Source: Voacanga thouarsii
Taxonomy: Eukaryota; Streptophyta; Magnoliopsida; Gentianales; Apocynaceae
Assembly: GCA_026120185.1 (NCBI GenBank)
Contig: JANUWF010002208.1
Location: forward strand, 744,001-808,000
Length of the DNA stretch: 64,000 nt
Reading direction: 5' to 3'
Positions 34,351 through 46,857 of this stretch are shown piece after piece. Position 1 is the stretch's first letter, and each line of letters opens with the position of its first letter. Both the position numbers and the translations under genes were made by a program. The notes below the pieces were generated by a model that searched no databases, was not told the DNA's origin, and saw only the letters and a program-made list of their open reading frames with translations.

Positions 34351-34623
34351 AGTTGAAGGTTTGAAAAGTTGGACAAAAATTCTAGTTAGCTAGCTAGAAA
34401 TAGTGATAAGATCTAGGTGGTTTGTTAGCAAGAATTTGAATTATTTTGAACGAATTTGTAGCTATAAAATAGTAGTGTTTCAAGGTCTATTAATGGTGGT
34501 TTTTAGCCATCATCATGAAGGAAAAGAATAGAACTATAGACAAACTTATGCATGGGTTGAATGCTCAACTACTATGGCTAAAATACTATGTGGTTTACTG
34601 AATTTTTTTTTTGGTTTGTTGAA

Positions 34624-37600
34624 TATAACACCACATATTTCCATAATGTAGTAGGTAATAACTTTATAGGATGCCACCCTATCTGATTGCTTAGACAAGG
34701 GGTCTTTATAACAAACTTTACTCAAAAGGCAACGGAATTTTTTTTCAACACAGAAAAGTACAATAATTTGGCTTCTGATACATACACTCACTGTATAATA
34801 GGTCCAAGATGTAGATTGAGCCTCCAGTAGTCCACCGCGCTTTCGTTGCACATCTAATCTTGAATTTTTCAAAATAGATAACACACGTGTGAGCGTATCA
34901 CTCAGTGAGTCCCATGTGTGCTAGTATTTTATGAAAGAATCAATACACATAAAACTATGTGGAAAAGCATATCATTTTCCTACCGGAAGAAATTCTTAAA
35001 CTCTTTGAAGAAGAGTTTATTTAGAACTCAATCATTTTTTGGAAAACTATATTTCAACTTCAAACCATTGTCTAGATTTCCCAATCACAGGCACTCTTTT
35101 TAAACAGAAGGTTGGTATGTATGCAAAGCTAACAAGGCTTCACCTTCTGCGCCATATATCATTGTGCTTAGATCGCAGCCTACAGCACTCAACCGTGTGT
35201 TGCTGGAAGGGTAATGTACACCACAGTGTACTGCTGAGAATTAAGTTAGTGCTTATGCCAAGTATTTAAATTAGGGCATACGCCAAGTATTCGAGTTAGT
35301 GCATACGCCAAATATTTAAGTTAGTTCTTATGCCAAGTATTCAAGTTTATGCATACGTCAAGTATTCAAGTTAGAGCTTACGCCAAGTATTCAAGTTAGT
35401 GCATATGCTAAGTATTCAAGTTAGTGCTTACTCTAAGTATTCAAGTTAGTGCATACGCTAAGTATTCAAGTTAGTGCATATGCCAAGTATTCAAGCTATT
35501 GCTTACGCCAAGTATTCAAGTTAGACATGTATTGGATTCAAGAATTGACAACTTTAAGAAATCAAGAGTTCAAGAGTCATATTGTTCATTGTGTCTCCAA
35601 ATCCATATAGATGGCTCGCACTTGGGCACATCAGGAACCATTTTTCATATTAGGAAAAACATGTTTTTATGGAAAAATATCATTTTCAGAATTTGATCCC
35701 ACTGACTTACAAGTCAGATAATAATTCTTATAGGCTCTGCAGGGCCAATCAGTTCATTGCATAGGCACATCAGGCTAATAAAATAATTTTCGAGATCAAA
35801 ATGTCATTTTCGAAAAGTCAATCTCATATCGAGAAATTATTTTCCAAAACTATGTCAAAAAAAGTTAAAAAGTTCTTTTCATACACCAAAACAAGTTTCC
35901 AAGTGTATTCAGGTCATTTTACCCGTACTCTATCATAAAAGTCATTTGCAAGGGCATTTCAGTAATTTACCAAATACCCGATTCCAAAGGTTTTCATAAA
36001 ACATTCTAATAAAGAAATTTGGATCATTTTCTAAATACCCGATTCTGAATGGAACTTTTTCCAAAAATCTAGAATTCTAATCCTAAAAGAGGATTAAATT
36101 TAAAGTTTCCAAACATATTTTCATAAAATGTTCCAATAAGGGCATTCTAGTCAATTTGTGAATACTCGATTCCAAAAATAACCATTTTCTAAAAATTCCT
36201 AGTGTTTAATCCAAAAAGGAAATTCACAAAGTTCATGCTTTAATCATTTATTAAGGTTTCCAAGCCAAACATGAAGTTCATTCGAGCTCAAAGTGGCATA
36301 AGAATAAATCTTGCTCAAATAACTTTAAATATATTCAGGGATTTCCAATAGGGTATAAAACGTAAAATTTCATGGAAAAGTGAAGCACACTAGTGTTCAA
36401 AGGTTTTAGAAATCAAAGGGACTCACCTCGCGTGCTAATTAACTTTTCCCTTTCACGGTCGTTCAACCACTATTTCTACCGTTTCCAACGTACCGTTGGC
36501 CGTTTACTGATAAACCTACACTAAAAATCATTTTTTAGGTTAAATCGAGTTTGGTCAAAAAGTAGTCGATGGTTAGCCAACTTGCCCGATGGGTAGACAA
36601 CGTGCCCGACAGCTCACCGACGTTAGCCGGCAGGACCAATGGTTAGACAACGGTTAAGGAAAATGTTTAATTTTCATTCACGTTGTTTTTTCATCATTTG
36701 TTCAATTCTTTCATTTTCATTTTTCCATATCCATCCCCCCTTCATGAACAAAGGATTCACTCCATATTTCTCATTCATTTCATCCAATCACACAATTTTT
36801 CTTCTTTCAATTCATTCACTTCCCAAGCAAAATCCTGAAATTTTACTGCTTTTATACACGACTTTGTTTCACACATAACTTTCAATCCACAACTCCGATC
36901 TGGCTCTATGATATATTAAAACGACCATAAGACTCTCAAATTTAATTCTATCAGAGAAATTTTCTGAGCTTAGGTTCGTGTGACATAATACTGGGCAAAA
37001 ACAGCCCTAGTTGTTTTCCTTCAATCCTACTATTTATGCTATCCTTTGTTTTCCTTTAGCCTTTAACACCTTGGAAACATTAATTCATGAAATTTTCCTT
37101 CAAATCATCTTTGATTCAGTAATTTTCAGATTTCAATAGTTCACAACAGTCATGCTTATTCAACACAAATTCACTTCTTCTAATCAAAATCTAGTATAAT
37201 TCATTTTTCCAACCAAGTAACTTCCATTATCATTCTACTTTGGTCATCATCTCATCAACCAACAGCAATCCTTCATACAACCATGCATATTATATTCTTC
37301 ATCACACAAAACATTATCCATAAACCTCCTAGGTAGCCGGCACACATAATCGTACACAAGGTTCATACACAAAGTTCACAAACTGTAGCATTTGACCAAA
37401 AATCAAGGCATGAAAATCATGTTTTCATGTTAAAACTCATGCCAAAATAATCACCGTAACGAGATCTATGACTTTAATTCTTGAAGCATAGACTTTTACC
37501 TTATATGTGGGATCTCTTGGCTTTATTTTGCTCCAAGAACACACACACACACTCCTTTCTTTCTCTCTCCTTTTTCTTTTTATCCCAAATTTTCTCTAGC

Positions 37601-38546
37601 TTTTCTTTCTCTCTTCTTTCTCTATCCCTTATGGACAAATTTCTTGCTAAAATTCAGCTCCTCAACTACCATTCTTGCTCAAATATTGGCCATTCATTTC
37701 TCATATTCATTAATGTATGGTGGTTAAAACATAGGTGTGTTCTAATGAAAAATTTACACACCAACCATTTAATATCCTTCCACAAAAATTTCTCTTCTTT
37801 TCTCTATTGAAGCTGCCCATTTTTTTGCAAATTTTCAGCCATTCAACCACCTTTTTATGGTCTAAGTATTGGCCAATCACATTGCACAAGACCTTAATTA
37901 AAGGGCCCACAAATGATATGTTCCAATCACAAAACTTACACATCATTCTTTATTTATTTTGTAATTCTTTAATTCTATACTTCTTGCATGAATTCTTGAT
38001 GCAAAATCTCATAAGTTGACACATATCCAAGGCTACAAGTCACAAAATGCCACACATACAAATTTTTTACTGCGTTTTCCAATTTTTTTCTCAAAAATAA
38101 CCAAAATTGGATCCGAAACGGAAAAATATTTTATTTCACCATTTAACTCCAAAAATTCCACTGAATCCATTGGTAACACTTAAATCCTTTAATTCATTTT
38201 TAGTTTGGTCAAATTCATGGTCAAAGTCGCTAGCGTGGTCATAATGACGAAAATACCCCAAATAACCTGAATAAAATAATTTGCACCAAAACGTGCGTCT
38301 CATCGCACTAATCAATTTCCTTTCTTAGTGCACCCTCAAAATTTTATTTTATTGACAATAATAGCCTTTCAAAGATTTAAGGTACAGGTAGAACAAATCC
38401 AATAATTACATCCAGGTCTCGACAAAATTTTATTACACAAAAATATTTTTTTCATTACACCGATAATCCTTTATTCGGGCCATTGATATAAATTCTCATC
38501 CAATTACAAGAAGTAGCCAATTAAAGGTAAAATGCGGGGTATTATA
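34624..38546 (-). mobile_element. Solo LTR, Tekay/Del-like, 3.9 kb
   Basis: On the plus strand it runs TATAACACCACATATTT to GCGGGGTATTATA. These are decayed TGTAACACC and GGTATTACA tips, so it lies on the minus strand. TTGAA flanks it at 34619-34623 and 38547-38551, and the empty site is seen at 28600. No Pol or Gag domain is visible in 3923 bp. It holds a 25-bp minisatellite (35246-35520). Frames at 37481-37810 and elsewhere are low-complexity and show no known domain. Confidence 0.82.
35246..35520. repeat. Minisatellite, eleven 25-bp units
   Basis: Eleven consecutive units of exactly 25 bp share the core CCAAGTATTCAAGTTAG, with no indels between units. Near the unit start the variants GCATAC/GCATAT and GCTTAC/GCTTAT tend to alternate, which hints at an older 50-bp double unit. 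It lies inside the solo LTR 34624-38546. There are no spacers, so it is not CRISPR-like. Confidence 0.9.
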
Positions 38547-39404
38547 TTGAAGCTATGTAGCTCCAAATTTCCAAGGGATTTTTTAGCTTTCTATATATAT
38601 GAAATAGGTGTTGATAGCAAGGAAAGAAAAGGTATTTCTGCTGCATTTTTTTCAGAAATTCAGCCAAGAGGAAGAGCTGGATATAATTCCAACTTTGCAC
38701 CAAAATAAGAATGAACAAAAGAAAGTTCTTTAGAGAAGAAACCATGGTGATTTAATCTAGGAAAACAAACACACTAGTATCACTCCTACATTTTAGCCAC
38801 TAATTCTCCAAGAGCGAGAATTTTCCTTTTAAAAATTCAAGTCCAAGAACATCTAAAATATTTTAGAAGAAAATTTAAAAGAATTCAAGAAATATGAATA
38901 TTTTAACTTCAAAACATGCTAGGACATTGATTACTAAAATAATGGAGATTAAAACTCTTCTAGATTTTCTTTTAGGACAAGATCATATGGTTCGAATATT
39001 ACCATTGTTTCTCCCCTATGATAACATTCCTAGCTTCTTGGAATGCAAGAAATAAAATTCAAACATTAGTTAGGATAATAAAAAATAATACTTAGTTGAT
39101 GGAATTTAAGCTCAAGACTATAGGAATTAAAAACAAAGCTCTAACCATTTAACCACAGTAATTATTGTTCTATTTTCCTAACCTAATTATTTTTCCTTCT
39201 AAAACCTAAGTCTCTTCTTCCCTCAACCGTAAGAAAAATTTCCTAATTGACCCCAACACACATCTAGCATAAATACTTCACAAAAACCACATATAGCAAT
39301 TTTAAAAATGCACAATTTTACCCAAAAAGAATATATTCAAGCAATATGCCACGAAATGCAACCCTTCCCTCTATTTCTTGGGTAGTCTTAGGTGGGGTTT
39401 TACA

Positions 39405-40165
39405 TCCTTCCCTCCTTAAAAGAATTTCATCCCAAAATTCAGGTGTACCTTTCTCTCTAGTCGAGATATTCTTGCTTCATCCATTCTTCTACTTCTAACG
39501 TGTCATCTTATACGCTAGCATGCTGAACTTCAAATAAAAACCCATAGAAATTTGGAACTTTGAGCAAAATCGTGATGTAGACCTTAGGTCTCGGTAAGAG
39601 ACGATACTTGAGGGTACTCCATGCAACTTACTATTTTTCATACATATATTCGAGCTAACTTTTCCATAAAGTCCCTTACATTTCTAGGGATAAAGTGCAC
39701 TGTCTTCATCAGTCGATTAACCACTACCCAAATGGCATCCTCTTAGGTCTTTGATATAGGTAAGTCAGTGACGAAATCCATCGTTACCTCCTCCCATTTC
39801 CATTATGGTATTGGCAATGGTTGCAATAATACAACTGACTTCTTGGGTATCGTGATGCTTCCATAACACTTTCACCTTTGGTATCTTGCTTATTCTGAAG
39901 AGTCTTGGTGCTTCGATTTGGAATCTTAATTGGTTTTTCTATGTAACTCAAATCAGGTTACAATAGCAAAGGATTAGGATCGTACATCTTTAGCTGAGAT
40001 ATATGAAACAAGTCCCGTAATCTCAACAAAATTTCTGGTAAGTCCAATCTATAGATGACAGTTCCATCATTCTTGTCCATCATTCGCATAGCTCTTTTGC
40101 TGACTCTGAGTTGCCTTCAGTCCTTCTCTTGTTACCTTTATCTTGTTTGCAATTTCTTGAACATG
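39405..40165 (-). pseudogene. Second copy of T's integrase end and chromodomain-like tail
   Basis: This repeats 29448-30237 at about 90 per cent by eye. Examples are the plus-strand phrases 'aagaatttcatcccaaaat' and 'ttgctgactctgagttgcc'. It has extra lesions, including a missing stretch near 39970 relative to 30010-30040. It is bounded by the LTR start at 39404 and AACTT at 40166-40170. It never had independent function. Confidence 0.75.
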
Positions 40166-40170
40166 AACTT

Positions 40171-41702
40171 TGATGCGTAAATTTTGGGTGTAAAAAAATC
40201 ATCAAATTTAAAACAATCCCTTAGTCAAGTTTTAATTAAAATATTAATACCAAAATATACATAAGAGCAAGTATACTCATTGCAAGCATAGCATAGGAAA
40301 TTAACGAGTATCCATCCTCAAAGGAACATGTACACAATAGTCACTTTTCATTTATTGTTTAACCAACTAAATAAAGTGAGAAAATAGTAAAAGAAAAAAG
40401 ATATAGAAATATGCACAATTCAAGAATGTAGGAATATACTATTTAGACAACTAACCCAGAACACAAGACAATGAATCACTTAACAACCATCTTAATTAAT
40501 TATCATCTGGACATCATGATGAAATATAAAGTAAAGTTCAATCATTTCTCAAGTTATAAATTCACTTATATAGACTCTACTTCTTTCCCAATCTATAGAA
40601 TCACTATCTATGATTAAATTAGTAGATTTCCCAATCAAACTAACACAACCAAAAGATACATTATCCATAATTCCTTATAGACATGAAATTATCCAACAAC
40701 CGTATACTCTAGGCGAAATTAACTAACCTTTGATTACATAAATTCTTTGATCTTTACTTCGTATCGTAAGTCTGCTAAGAAGTAACAAATATGGAATAAA
40801 TAAAATTAAATCAACTCCTATAGTCATTTCCCAAGTCAATTAGAAGCAAAACGAACTTTCTTGATTCTTCTATGATCACAACTAATCAAATACCAAGAAT
40901 GATAGAAAATTAATCAAGTAGCTAAATTAATACATAAGTCATGAATCCCAAAATATTGTCAAATTACAATGAAAATATTGAATACATAATTGTTTTTGAA
41001 AAAGAAAACAAAGGTAAAAGTAAGCACTCATAGACAAGCCTCCTTCTTCTCTCTTGAAGACACTCTTGAACAATCTTCCTTGATGTGGTGAATCGGTCCT
41101 TTAATGAGTGTTTTGAATTGTAGCTCTTAGATTCACCTCCTCTCTTCTATTCTCTTGTGTTTTCTCTTGCTTTTATAGGCCTCTTTGATGCTAAATTCGT
41201 TGTTTGAGGTATCTTGGCCTAGTAGGAATTAGAAAATACCGAAATCTTTGAAAATTTTCCAAATTCGTGCACAGGATTTTTGACTTCCAGAGCGGGCCTA
41301 GTGCCTAGTTGAATCGACCTCTTGGCACCAGGTGTAATATGTTCTCTCCCTGGTTTTTTGCTCTGTTTTCACTAGCCGAATAGAATGGACCCGACACCTA
41401 GTCTACTTGCCAGACCTGTCGCTAGGTCTATTCTATTTTTTTCCTTGAAAGTTGATTAGTTTCCCCTGATTGACTAGAATGGACCCAACACCTGGTCCCT
41501 TGGCTGGACTTAGCGCCAGTTGCTTTCTAGAATTGTTTACTTTTTTTACTTGAATTTATCTCAAATCTGTACAAATTTGTCAAAAATAATTTTTACAAGT
41601 AAAACGTTAAAATAGGAAGGAATATGCCTAATTATTATAACAGAAGTATCTCAAAATAATCTCAAATAACTAGAAAATTAATGGTGATTTTAGCCCCTAT
41701 CA
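40171..41702 (-). repeat. Athila-like LTR D
   Basis: In element orientation it runs TGATAGGGGC at 41702 to TTACGCATCA at 40171, 1532 bp, with no insertion. The TATA box is at 41170-41177 and GGCGCC-derived modules, partly decayed, lie at 41289-41525. Together with LTR F it is bordered by AACTT, so D and F are the true outer LTRs of the insertion in T. Confidence 0.87.
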
Positions 41703-42642
41703 CATATCTCCACACTTGAACTTTTACTTGTCTTCAAGTAAAACACTTTAACCAAGAAAATTGTCTAGAAAATATAAGTTCTTTCTCATTCTAAATTTTT
41801 TGTTTACCACATACCAAGGATTATAACTTCCCTTCAAACTTTAGATACATCCCTTGTCATTCGCACCATTGTAAAAATAGTACAAACTTTGAAATATTTG
41901 ACAAGACATCACAAAACTCTTGGGATCAAATTAATCAAGTTCATACTTTAGTCTAAGAAAATTATTTCGCACAACTCAAGTTATGATGCAAAGAAGGCAC
42001 TCCAATTTTTTTTTTCTCTCTATTTTTTCAATGACTTAGAGAATTGATATCCTGAAATGTACGAAATTCTCTTCACACAACATATTAACCCCCTTTTAGA
42101 CATCACTCATCATTTATTTCAACAATATTCCTTTCTTTTGCTCTTAGGAATTCATAGCCTTTGGAAAGTGGATTTCTCTTCACTATCCGTATTGGCCCCC
42201 ATAATCAACCAAAAAAATTTTTTTTTTTCATCTTCAAAGAGGAAATAACAACTCATTTTTTTTTCCACTTCAAGAATTTTTCTCAAATTTTCCACAATCT
42301 TTCCTTTCAACAATCTTTTATCAACCCACATTCCTCATCATAACTCAAAGTCAAGCAAAATTTAAATTCATAATACAAGAGTTAGCTAATAAACTTTATC
42401 TATATTCATCATACTCTTCATATTCAAACTACATGAGTCAAATAACATTCAAATACCAATACATAAACAAGATTAATCAAAATTCTCAAGTTTATCTTAT
42501 CCAACAAACCAATTTCACAAAAAATCGACCAAATGAATGACAAAACTAATATTCAAGTAAGAAAAAGAATTGTAACCTTACTTAACAATGAAAACCATAG
42601 AAATTTTGAAAATTTTTCACTAAATTGATATGGAAAATACTT
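41703..42642 (-). other. 3' internal region adjoining LTR D, truncated
   Basis: It matches the 3' region next to LTR E (43854-44880) and that of C. The minus strand ends AAGTGTGGAGATATG before the LTR, a usable polypurine tract. At about 42642 the sequence switches to the middle of another LTR (E), so a deletion removed the rest of this internal region and the end of LTR E. No coding domain is seen. Confidence 0.75.
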
Positions 42643-43853
42643 ATCATAACCAAATATTTTCTTGACATCATGATGGAATATAAAATAAAGTTCAATCATA
42701 TCCAAAGTCATGAATTCACTTATATAGACTCCATTTCTTTCTCAATCCATGGAATCACTATCCCTTGATTAAATTAGTAGATTTCCCAATCAAACCAACA
42801 TAACCAAAAAATGCATTAACCATAATTCCTTATAGACATGAAATTAGCCAACAACCCTATACTCTAGGTGAAATTAACTAACCTTTAATTACTTAAGTTC
42901 TTTGATCTTAACTTCGTTTCCCATGTCCTTCAAGAAGTAACAAATATGAAATCAATAAAATTAAATCAACTCCTAACGTTGTTTCCCAAGTCAATTATAA
43001 GCAAATCTAACTTTCTTAATTCTTCTATGATCACAAGTAATCAAATACCAAGAATGATAGAAAATTGATCAAGTAGCTAAATTCATGCATAAGTCATGAA
43101 TCCCAAAATATTGTCATATTACAATGAAAACATTGAATACATAATTGTTTAAGAAAAATAATACAAAGATAAAAGAAAGCACTCATAGACAAGCCTCATT
43201 ATTTTCCCTTGAAGACTATCTTGAACAATCCTTCTTAATGTGGTGAATCTCTCCTTTAATAAGTGTTTTGAATTGTAGCTCTTGGATTCACTTCCTCCCT
43301 CCTATTCCCTTGTGTTTTCTCTTGCTTTTATAGCCCTCTTAGATGCTAAATTTGTTACTTGAGGGATCTTGGGTGAGTAGGAATTAGAAAATATTAAAAT
43401 CTTTAGAAAATTTTCAAATTCGTGCACAGTATATTTGCCTTCCAGAGCGGGCCTGGCGCCGGGTCAAATCAACCCACCTGGCGCGTTAGTGCAATCTATT
43501 CTCCCTTGGTTTTCTACTCTGGTTTCATTGGCCAGTCAGAATGGACCTGACTCCTGGTCCACTAGCTAGACCTGGGGCCAGGTCTGTTTTATTTTTTTCC
43601 TTAAAGCTGCTCGTTTACTTTTGCTTGACCAGAATGGACCTGACACCTAGTCCCTTGGCTAGGCCTAGCACCAGGTGCATTTTGAATTGTTCACTTTTTG
43701 CTCGAATTTAACTCAAATCTACACAAATTTATCAAAAACATTTTTTACAAGTAAAATGTCAAATAGGAAGGAATATGCCTAGTTATCATAACAAAAGTAT
43801 TTCAAAACAACCTCAAATAACTAGAAAAATAATAGTGATTTTTGCCCCTATCA
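42643..43853 (-). repeat. Athila-like LTR E, truncated
   Basis: In element orientation it starts TGATAGGGGC at 43853 but lacks about the last 320 bp. It joins the D internal region near 42642. The TATA box is at 43325-43332 and GGCGCC-type modules at 43447-43690. It is the 3' LTR of EF and was probably the middle LTR of an LTR-internal-LTR-internal-LTR array bounded by D and F. Confidence 0.82.
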
Positions 43854-45526
43854 CATACCCCTACACTTGAACTTTTGCTTGTCCTCAAGCAAAACACTTT
43901 AACCAAGAAATTATCCAAAAAACACAAGTTATTTCTCATTCCAAAATTTTTGTTTACTACATACTAAGGACTATAACTTCCCTTCAAACTTTAGATACAT
44001 CTCTTGTTATTCACACCATTTGAAAACAATTCAAACTTTGAAATTTTTGACAAGACATCACAAAACTCTTCAAGTCAAATTAATCAAGTTTGTACCTTAG
44101 TCTAAGAAAACTATTTCACCCTTCAGGTAAAAACATAGATGACATGAATCACACAAGCCAAGCTATCTTCCAACTCAAGTATTATAAACTCAAAAACTAC
44201 ACAACTCATGTTATGGAGCAAGGAAAGCACTCCAAATTTTTCTCTCTCTATTTTTTTAAATGACTTAGGAAATTGATAGCCTCAAGTGCATGGATTTCTC
44301 TTCACACACAATAGCCCCTTTTAGTTATCACTCATCATTTTTTCCAACAATATTCATTTCTTTTGCACTTGGGAACTCATAGCCTCAAGAAAGTGAATTT
44401 CTCTTCACTATCCGTGTTGGCCCCTATAATCAAGCAAATATATATTTTTTTTTCATCTTCAAAGAGGAAATTACAACTCATTTTTTTTCCACTTCAAGAA
44501 TTTTTCACAATTTTCCCAAAATCTTTCCTCTCAATGATCTCTTATCAACTTACATTCCTTATCACAACTCTAAGCTAAGCAAAATGTAAACTCATAATAC
44601 AAGACTTAGCCAATAAAATTTACTGATATTCATCATACTCTCTGTATTTAAACTAGATGAGTCAAATAATATTCAAACACTAATACATAAACAAGATTAA
44701 TTGAAATTCTCAAGTTTTGGAAAATATCCTATCCAACAAACCAATTTCACAAAAAATCCATCAAAGGAATGACAAAACTCATATACAAGTAAAAAAAAAA
44801 AAAAAAAAAGAATTGCAACCTTTCTTAATAATGAAAGCCACTGAAATTTTGAAAATTTTTCACAAAATTGAAATGGAAAATACTTTTTCAATCTCATTCT
44901 CCCCCCACACTAAAACTGGACATTGTCTTCAATGGCCGAAGATATAACAATGAAAGTAAAGACAAGAAGACCAAAAAAAATAAAGAGGAAGGATAGAAAA
45001 AAGAAAATACTTCCATTGAGCATTAGATCCAAAATTTCCAAACTTTCAAATTTGTAAAATTAAAAAATTTTCCAAAGTAGTAGCTCAATACCAAGAAAAC
45101 AACAAGATGAGTGATAGAAACTTGGACAAAGAATATCACCAAACCACTCGCCCATACTTAAATTGGACAACATCCTCATTGGAAAAAAGTAAATACAAGA
45201 AAGAATCTCCAAATGGACCAAAAATAATAAAGGGGTAGAAAGTTTACGCAATACTTCCCAAGTGCAATAAAGTGCCAATAGATATCAAAATAGAAAATAG
45301 AGAGAACGGCTTATTCCAGAGGACTTTATTACTATCTATAGAACAAAACACAAATAAAAGCACAAGGAAAATAATAAAAAAATAAAACACACCTAAATAA
45401 AAGAAAACAAACTAAAGAAAAATACTAAAAAAAAAAATCCTAAGAAAGCAAATAAAGACACAACTTACTCCCCCACACTTAAGATGGAAAATATGTTCCT
45501 TATTTGGGGAAAATAACACCTAACAA
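43854..45526 (-). other. 3' region of EF with repeated PPT-like modules
   Basis: Modules resembling GAGGACA...AAGTGTGGGGG on the minus strand occur at about 43854-43890 (true tract before the LTR), 44902-44935, 45148-45181 and 45469-45510. Between the last two, the frame at 45278-45060 reads YCTWEVLRKLSTPLLFLV and GEWFGDILCPSF, closely like 57200-57345 of G. The part nearest the LTR matches the 3' regions of A, C and D. A poly-A run lies at 44792-44810. Confidence 0.65.
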
Positions 45527-45811
45527 CTAAAAATGGAACTTAGATAAAATAAAAGAATCACCAAAAGACCTAAAGAAACCGAAATTCAAAACAAACCCAA
45601 AACACATAAAAAAAAAATACTCTTTCAACTCATCATGCTTCCTCATCAAACATTTGTAAAAGAAATTAATGCTCAATGAAAAAGGTAGGCATGATGAAAA
45701 TAGAAATAAGAGATGATTTTGAAAAATAGATGGTTCATGACAAATATTAGTTGCAATGAATGTAAATGTATAACCCTCTGTCCGTAGCATCTTTTTAGAC
45801 ATACAAATCAA
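45527..45811 (-). pseudogene. Frameshifted C-terminal continuation of the EF protein
   Basis: This reads MSKKMLRTEGYTFTF then FYKCLMRKHDELKEY. In element G the matching residues (VSKEMLETKVYVFCF, SKGLMRKHDECEKFL) are in one frame with the preceding part of the protein, at 56549-57058. In EF the two parts overlap in different frames near 45808-45811, so a small indel has split the gene here. Function is unknown. Confidence 0.55.
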
Positions 45812-46494
45812 GTTCCCAACGCAAAGATGTAAATTATGTCTAAAAAGTGTATAAATATTAGAATCACACTTATCCCTGCAAAAGATTTGTCACAATTAAA
45901 ATTTCCCTTAAAATTTAGCAATTGAGTTCTTAAAGATGGGATCAAGAAATCAATACTTTTCGACACTTCTACAAAAACTAAGCTACCTCCCTTTGAATGG
46001 GGTGAAGGGTACAAATTACCACCATCCTCCAAGGATTTCTTACGATGTAGCGTTGAAAGATCCAACTCCTTGAGGCATGATAAATTCAACACATCATCTT
46101 TTAGACCCTTGTTCTCCAAGAATTGAGAAGAACCTAAAAAATCATGTGGTAAAGAGAGATTAGAATTATTAGCACATAGAGAAGAATTGAATACCTCCCT
46201 TTCCACACTGAATAATTGTTCCTCATATCCTCTCTCTTTCCCTTGGGGATTCTCTTGTTCAAGCGTATGGGCCTTTATGACTTCCTTAACTAACTTAGCT
46301 AGTTGTGTTCTTTGATGGCTCATACGTTGGGATGCTTCTTCATGCCACTTAATGGAAGAATTTGTATTGGTGACAAAAGAATGCATTGAGGCTTCAAGTG
46401 ATGTCTCACAAAAAGCATCAATCCGAGCTTGAAAATTTGCCAAATTCGCCTCATTATAGCTCCTTTGATTTTGTGCCCAAAAGTAGTTGTCCAT
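45808..46494 (-). CDS. Unrecognised 228-residue protein of pol-less Athila-like element EF
   Basis: ATG at 46494 is the first in-frame start after an upstream stop, about 340 bp past the primer site, where gag normally begins. The protein starts MDNYFWAQNQRSYNEANLA and has a probably helical N-terminal third (ARIDAFCETSLEASM, then WHEEASQRM). A charged middle follows, then a conserved part with LYPSPHSKGGSLVFVEV and FLIPSLRTQLLNFKGNF. It has no Cys-His knuckle, protease or RT motif. A homologue, at roughly half identity by eye, is spread over frames in G at 56190-57058. It may be a diverged Gag-like, Env-like or captured protein; I do not recognise it. Confidence 0.6.
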   Translation of the reverse strand: MDNYFWAQNQRSYNEANLANFQARIDAFCETSLEASMHSFVTNTNSSIKWHEEASQRMSHQRTQLAKLVKEVIKAHTLEQENPQGKERGYEEQLFSVEREVFNSSLCANNSNLSLPHDFLGSSQFLENKGLKDDVLNLSCLKELDLSTLHRKKSLEDGGNLYPSPHSKGGSLVFVEVSKSIDFLIPSLRTQLLNFKGNFNCDKSFAGISVILIFIHFLDIIYIFALGT

Positions 46495-46833
46495 GATGAT
46501 GTCAATCTTGTGCTAAAAAAAAATCAAATTAAAAATAAAAACAAACCAAAATAATAAAAAAAAAGAAAAGAAAAAACAAAAGGGAAAAACAAATAACAGA
46601 AAATAAAGAAAAGAAAAGAATACGCATTCACAAACTATCTAAATACAAAAGTTAGTGATGTTTACAATACAACATGAAGTAAGCTAGTCAATTAAGTCAC
46701 ATAATATTACAAACAACAAGATAGAACATGGATTTACACAAAGAACATATATACATATTTACATATAGACATATGGACATATAATAATATAAACATGGTT
46801 CAATCAATAAAATGCAAGCTTTTATGATATTGT

Positions 46834-46851
46834 TCCCTGACAACAGCGCCA
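46834..46851 (-). other. Primer-binding site of EF (tRNA-Asp)
   Basis: The plus strand reads TCCCTGACAACAGCGCCA, 15 of 18 matches to TCCCCGGCAACGGCGCCA, all differences being transitions. It lies six bases from LTR F. Confidence 0.85.
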
Positions 46852-46857
46852 AAAACT

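Larger units (their letters stand above)
34351..40170 (-). repeat. Second copy of T's LTR and Pol tail (tandem duplication), with an inserted solo LTR
   Basis: 34351-34623 plus 38547-40170 repeat 28326-30237, including LTR T's start at 39404, the Pol tail and the AACTT border with an Athila LTR. The copy contains the same Athila insertion junction, so duplication happened after that insertion. The interval 34624-38546 is a later solo LTR insertion. The left breakpoint shows GCTAG microhomology between Athila 3' region and Tekay LTR. Confidence 0.85.

Noticed and set aside
35246..35520. Regularly spaced repeats that might suggest a CRISPR-like array
   Set aside because: Units are directly adjacent with no spacers, and the sequence is a plant LTR; it is a minisatellite.
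37481..37810. 109-codon frame as a gene
   Set aside because: It is rich in Ser, Phe and Leu from C/T runs inside the solo LTR 34624-38546, with no recognisable domain.
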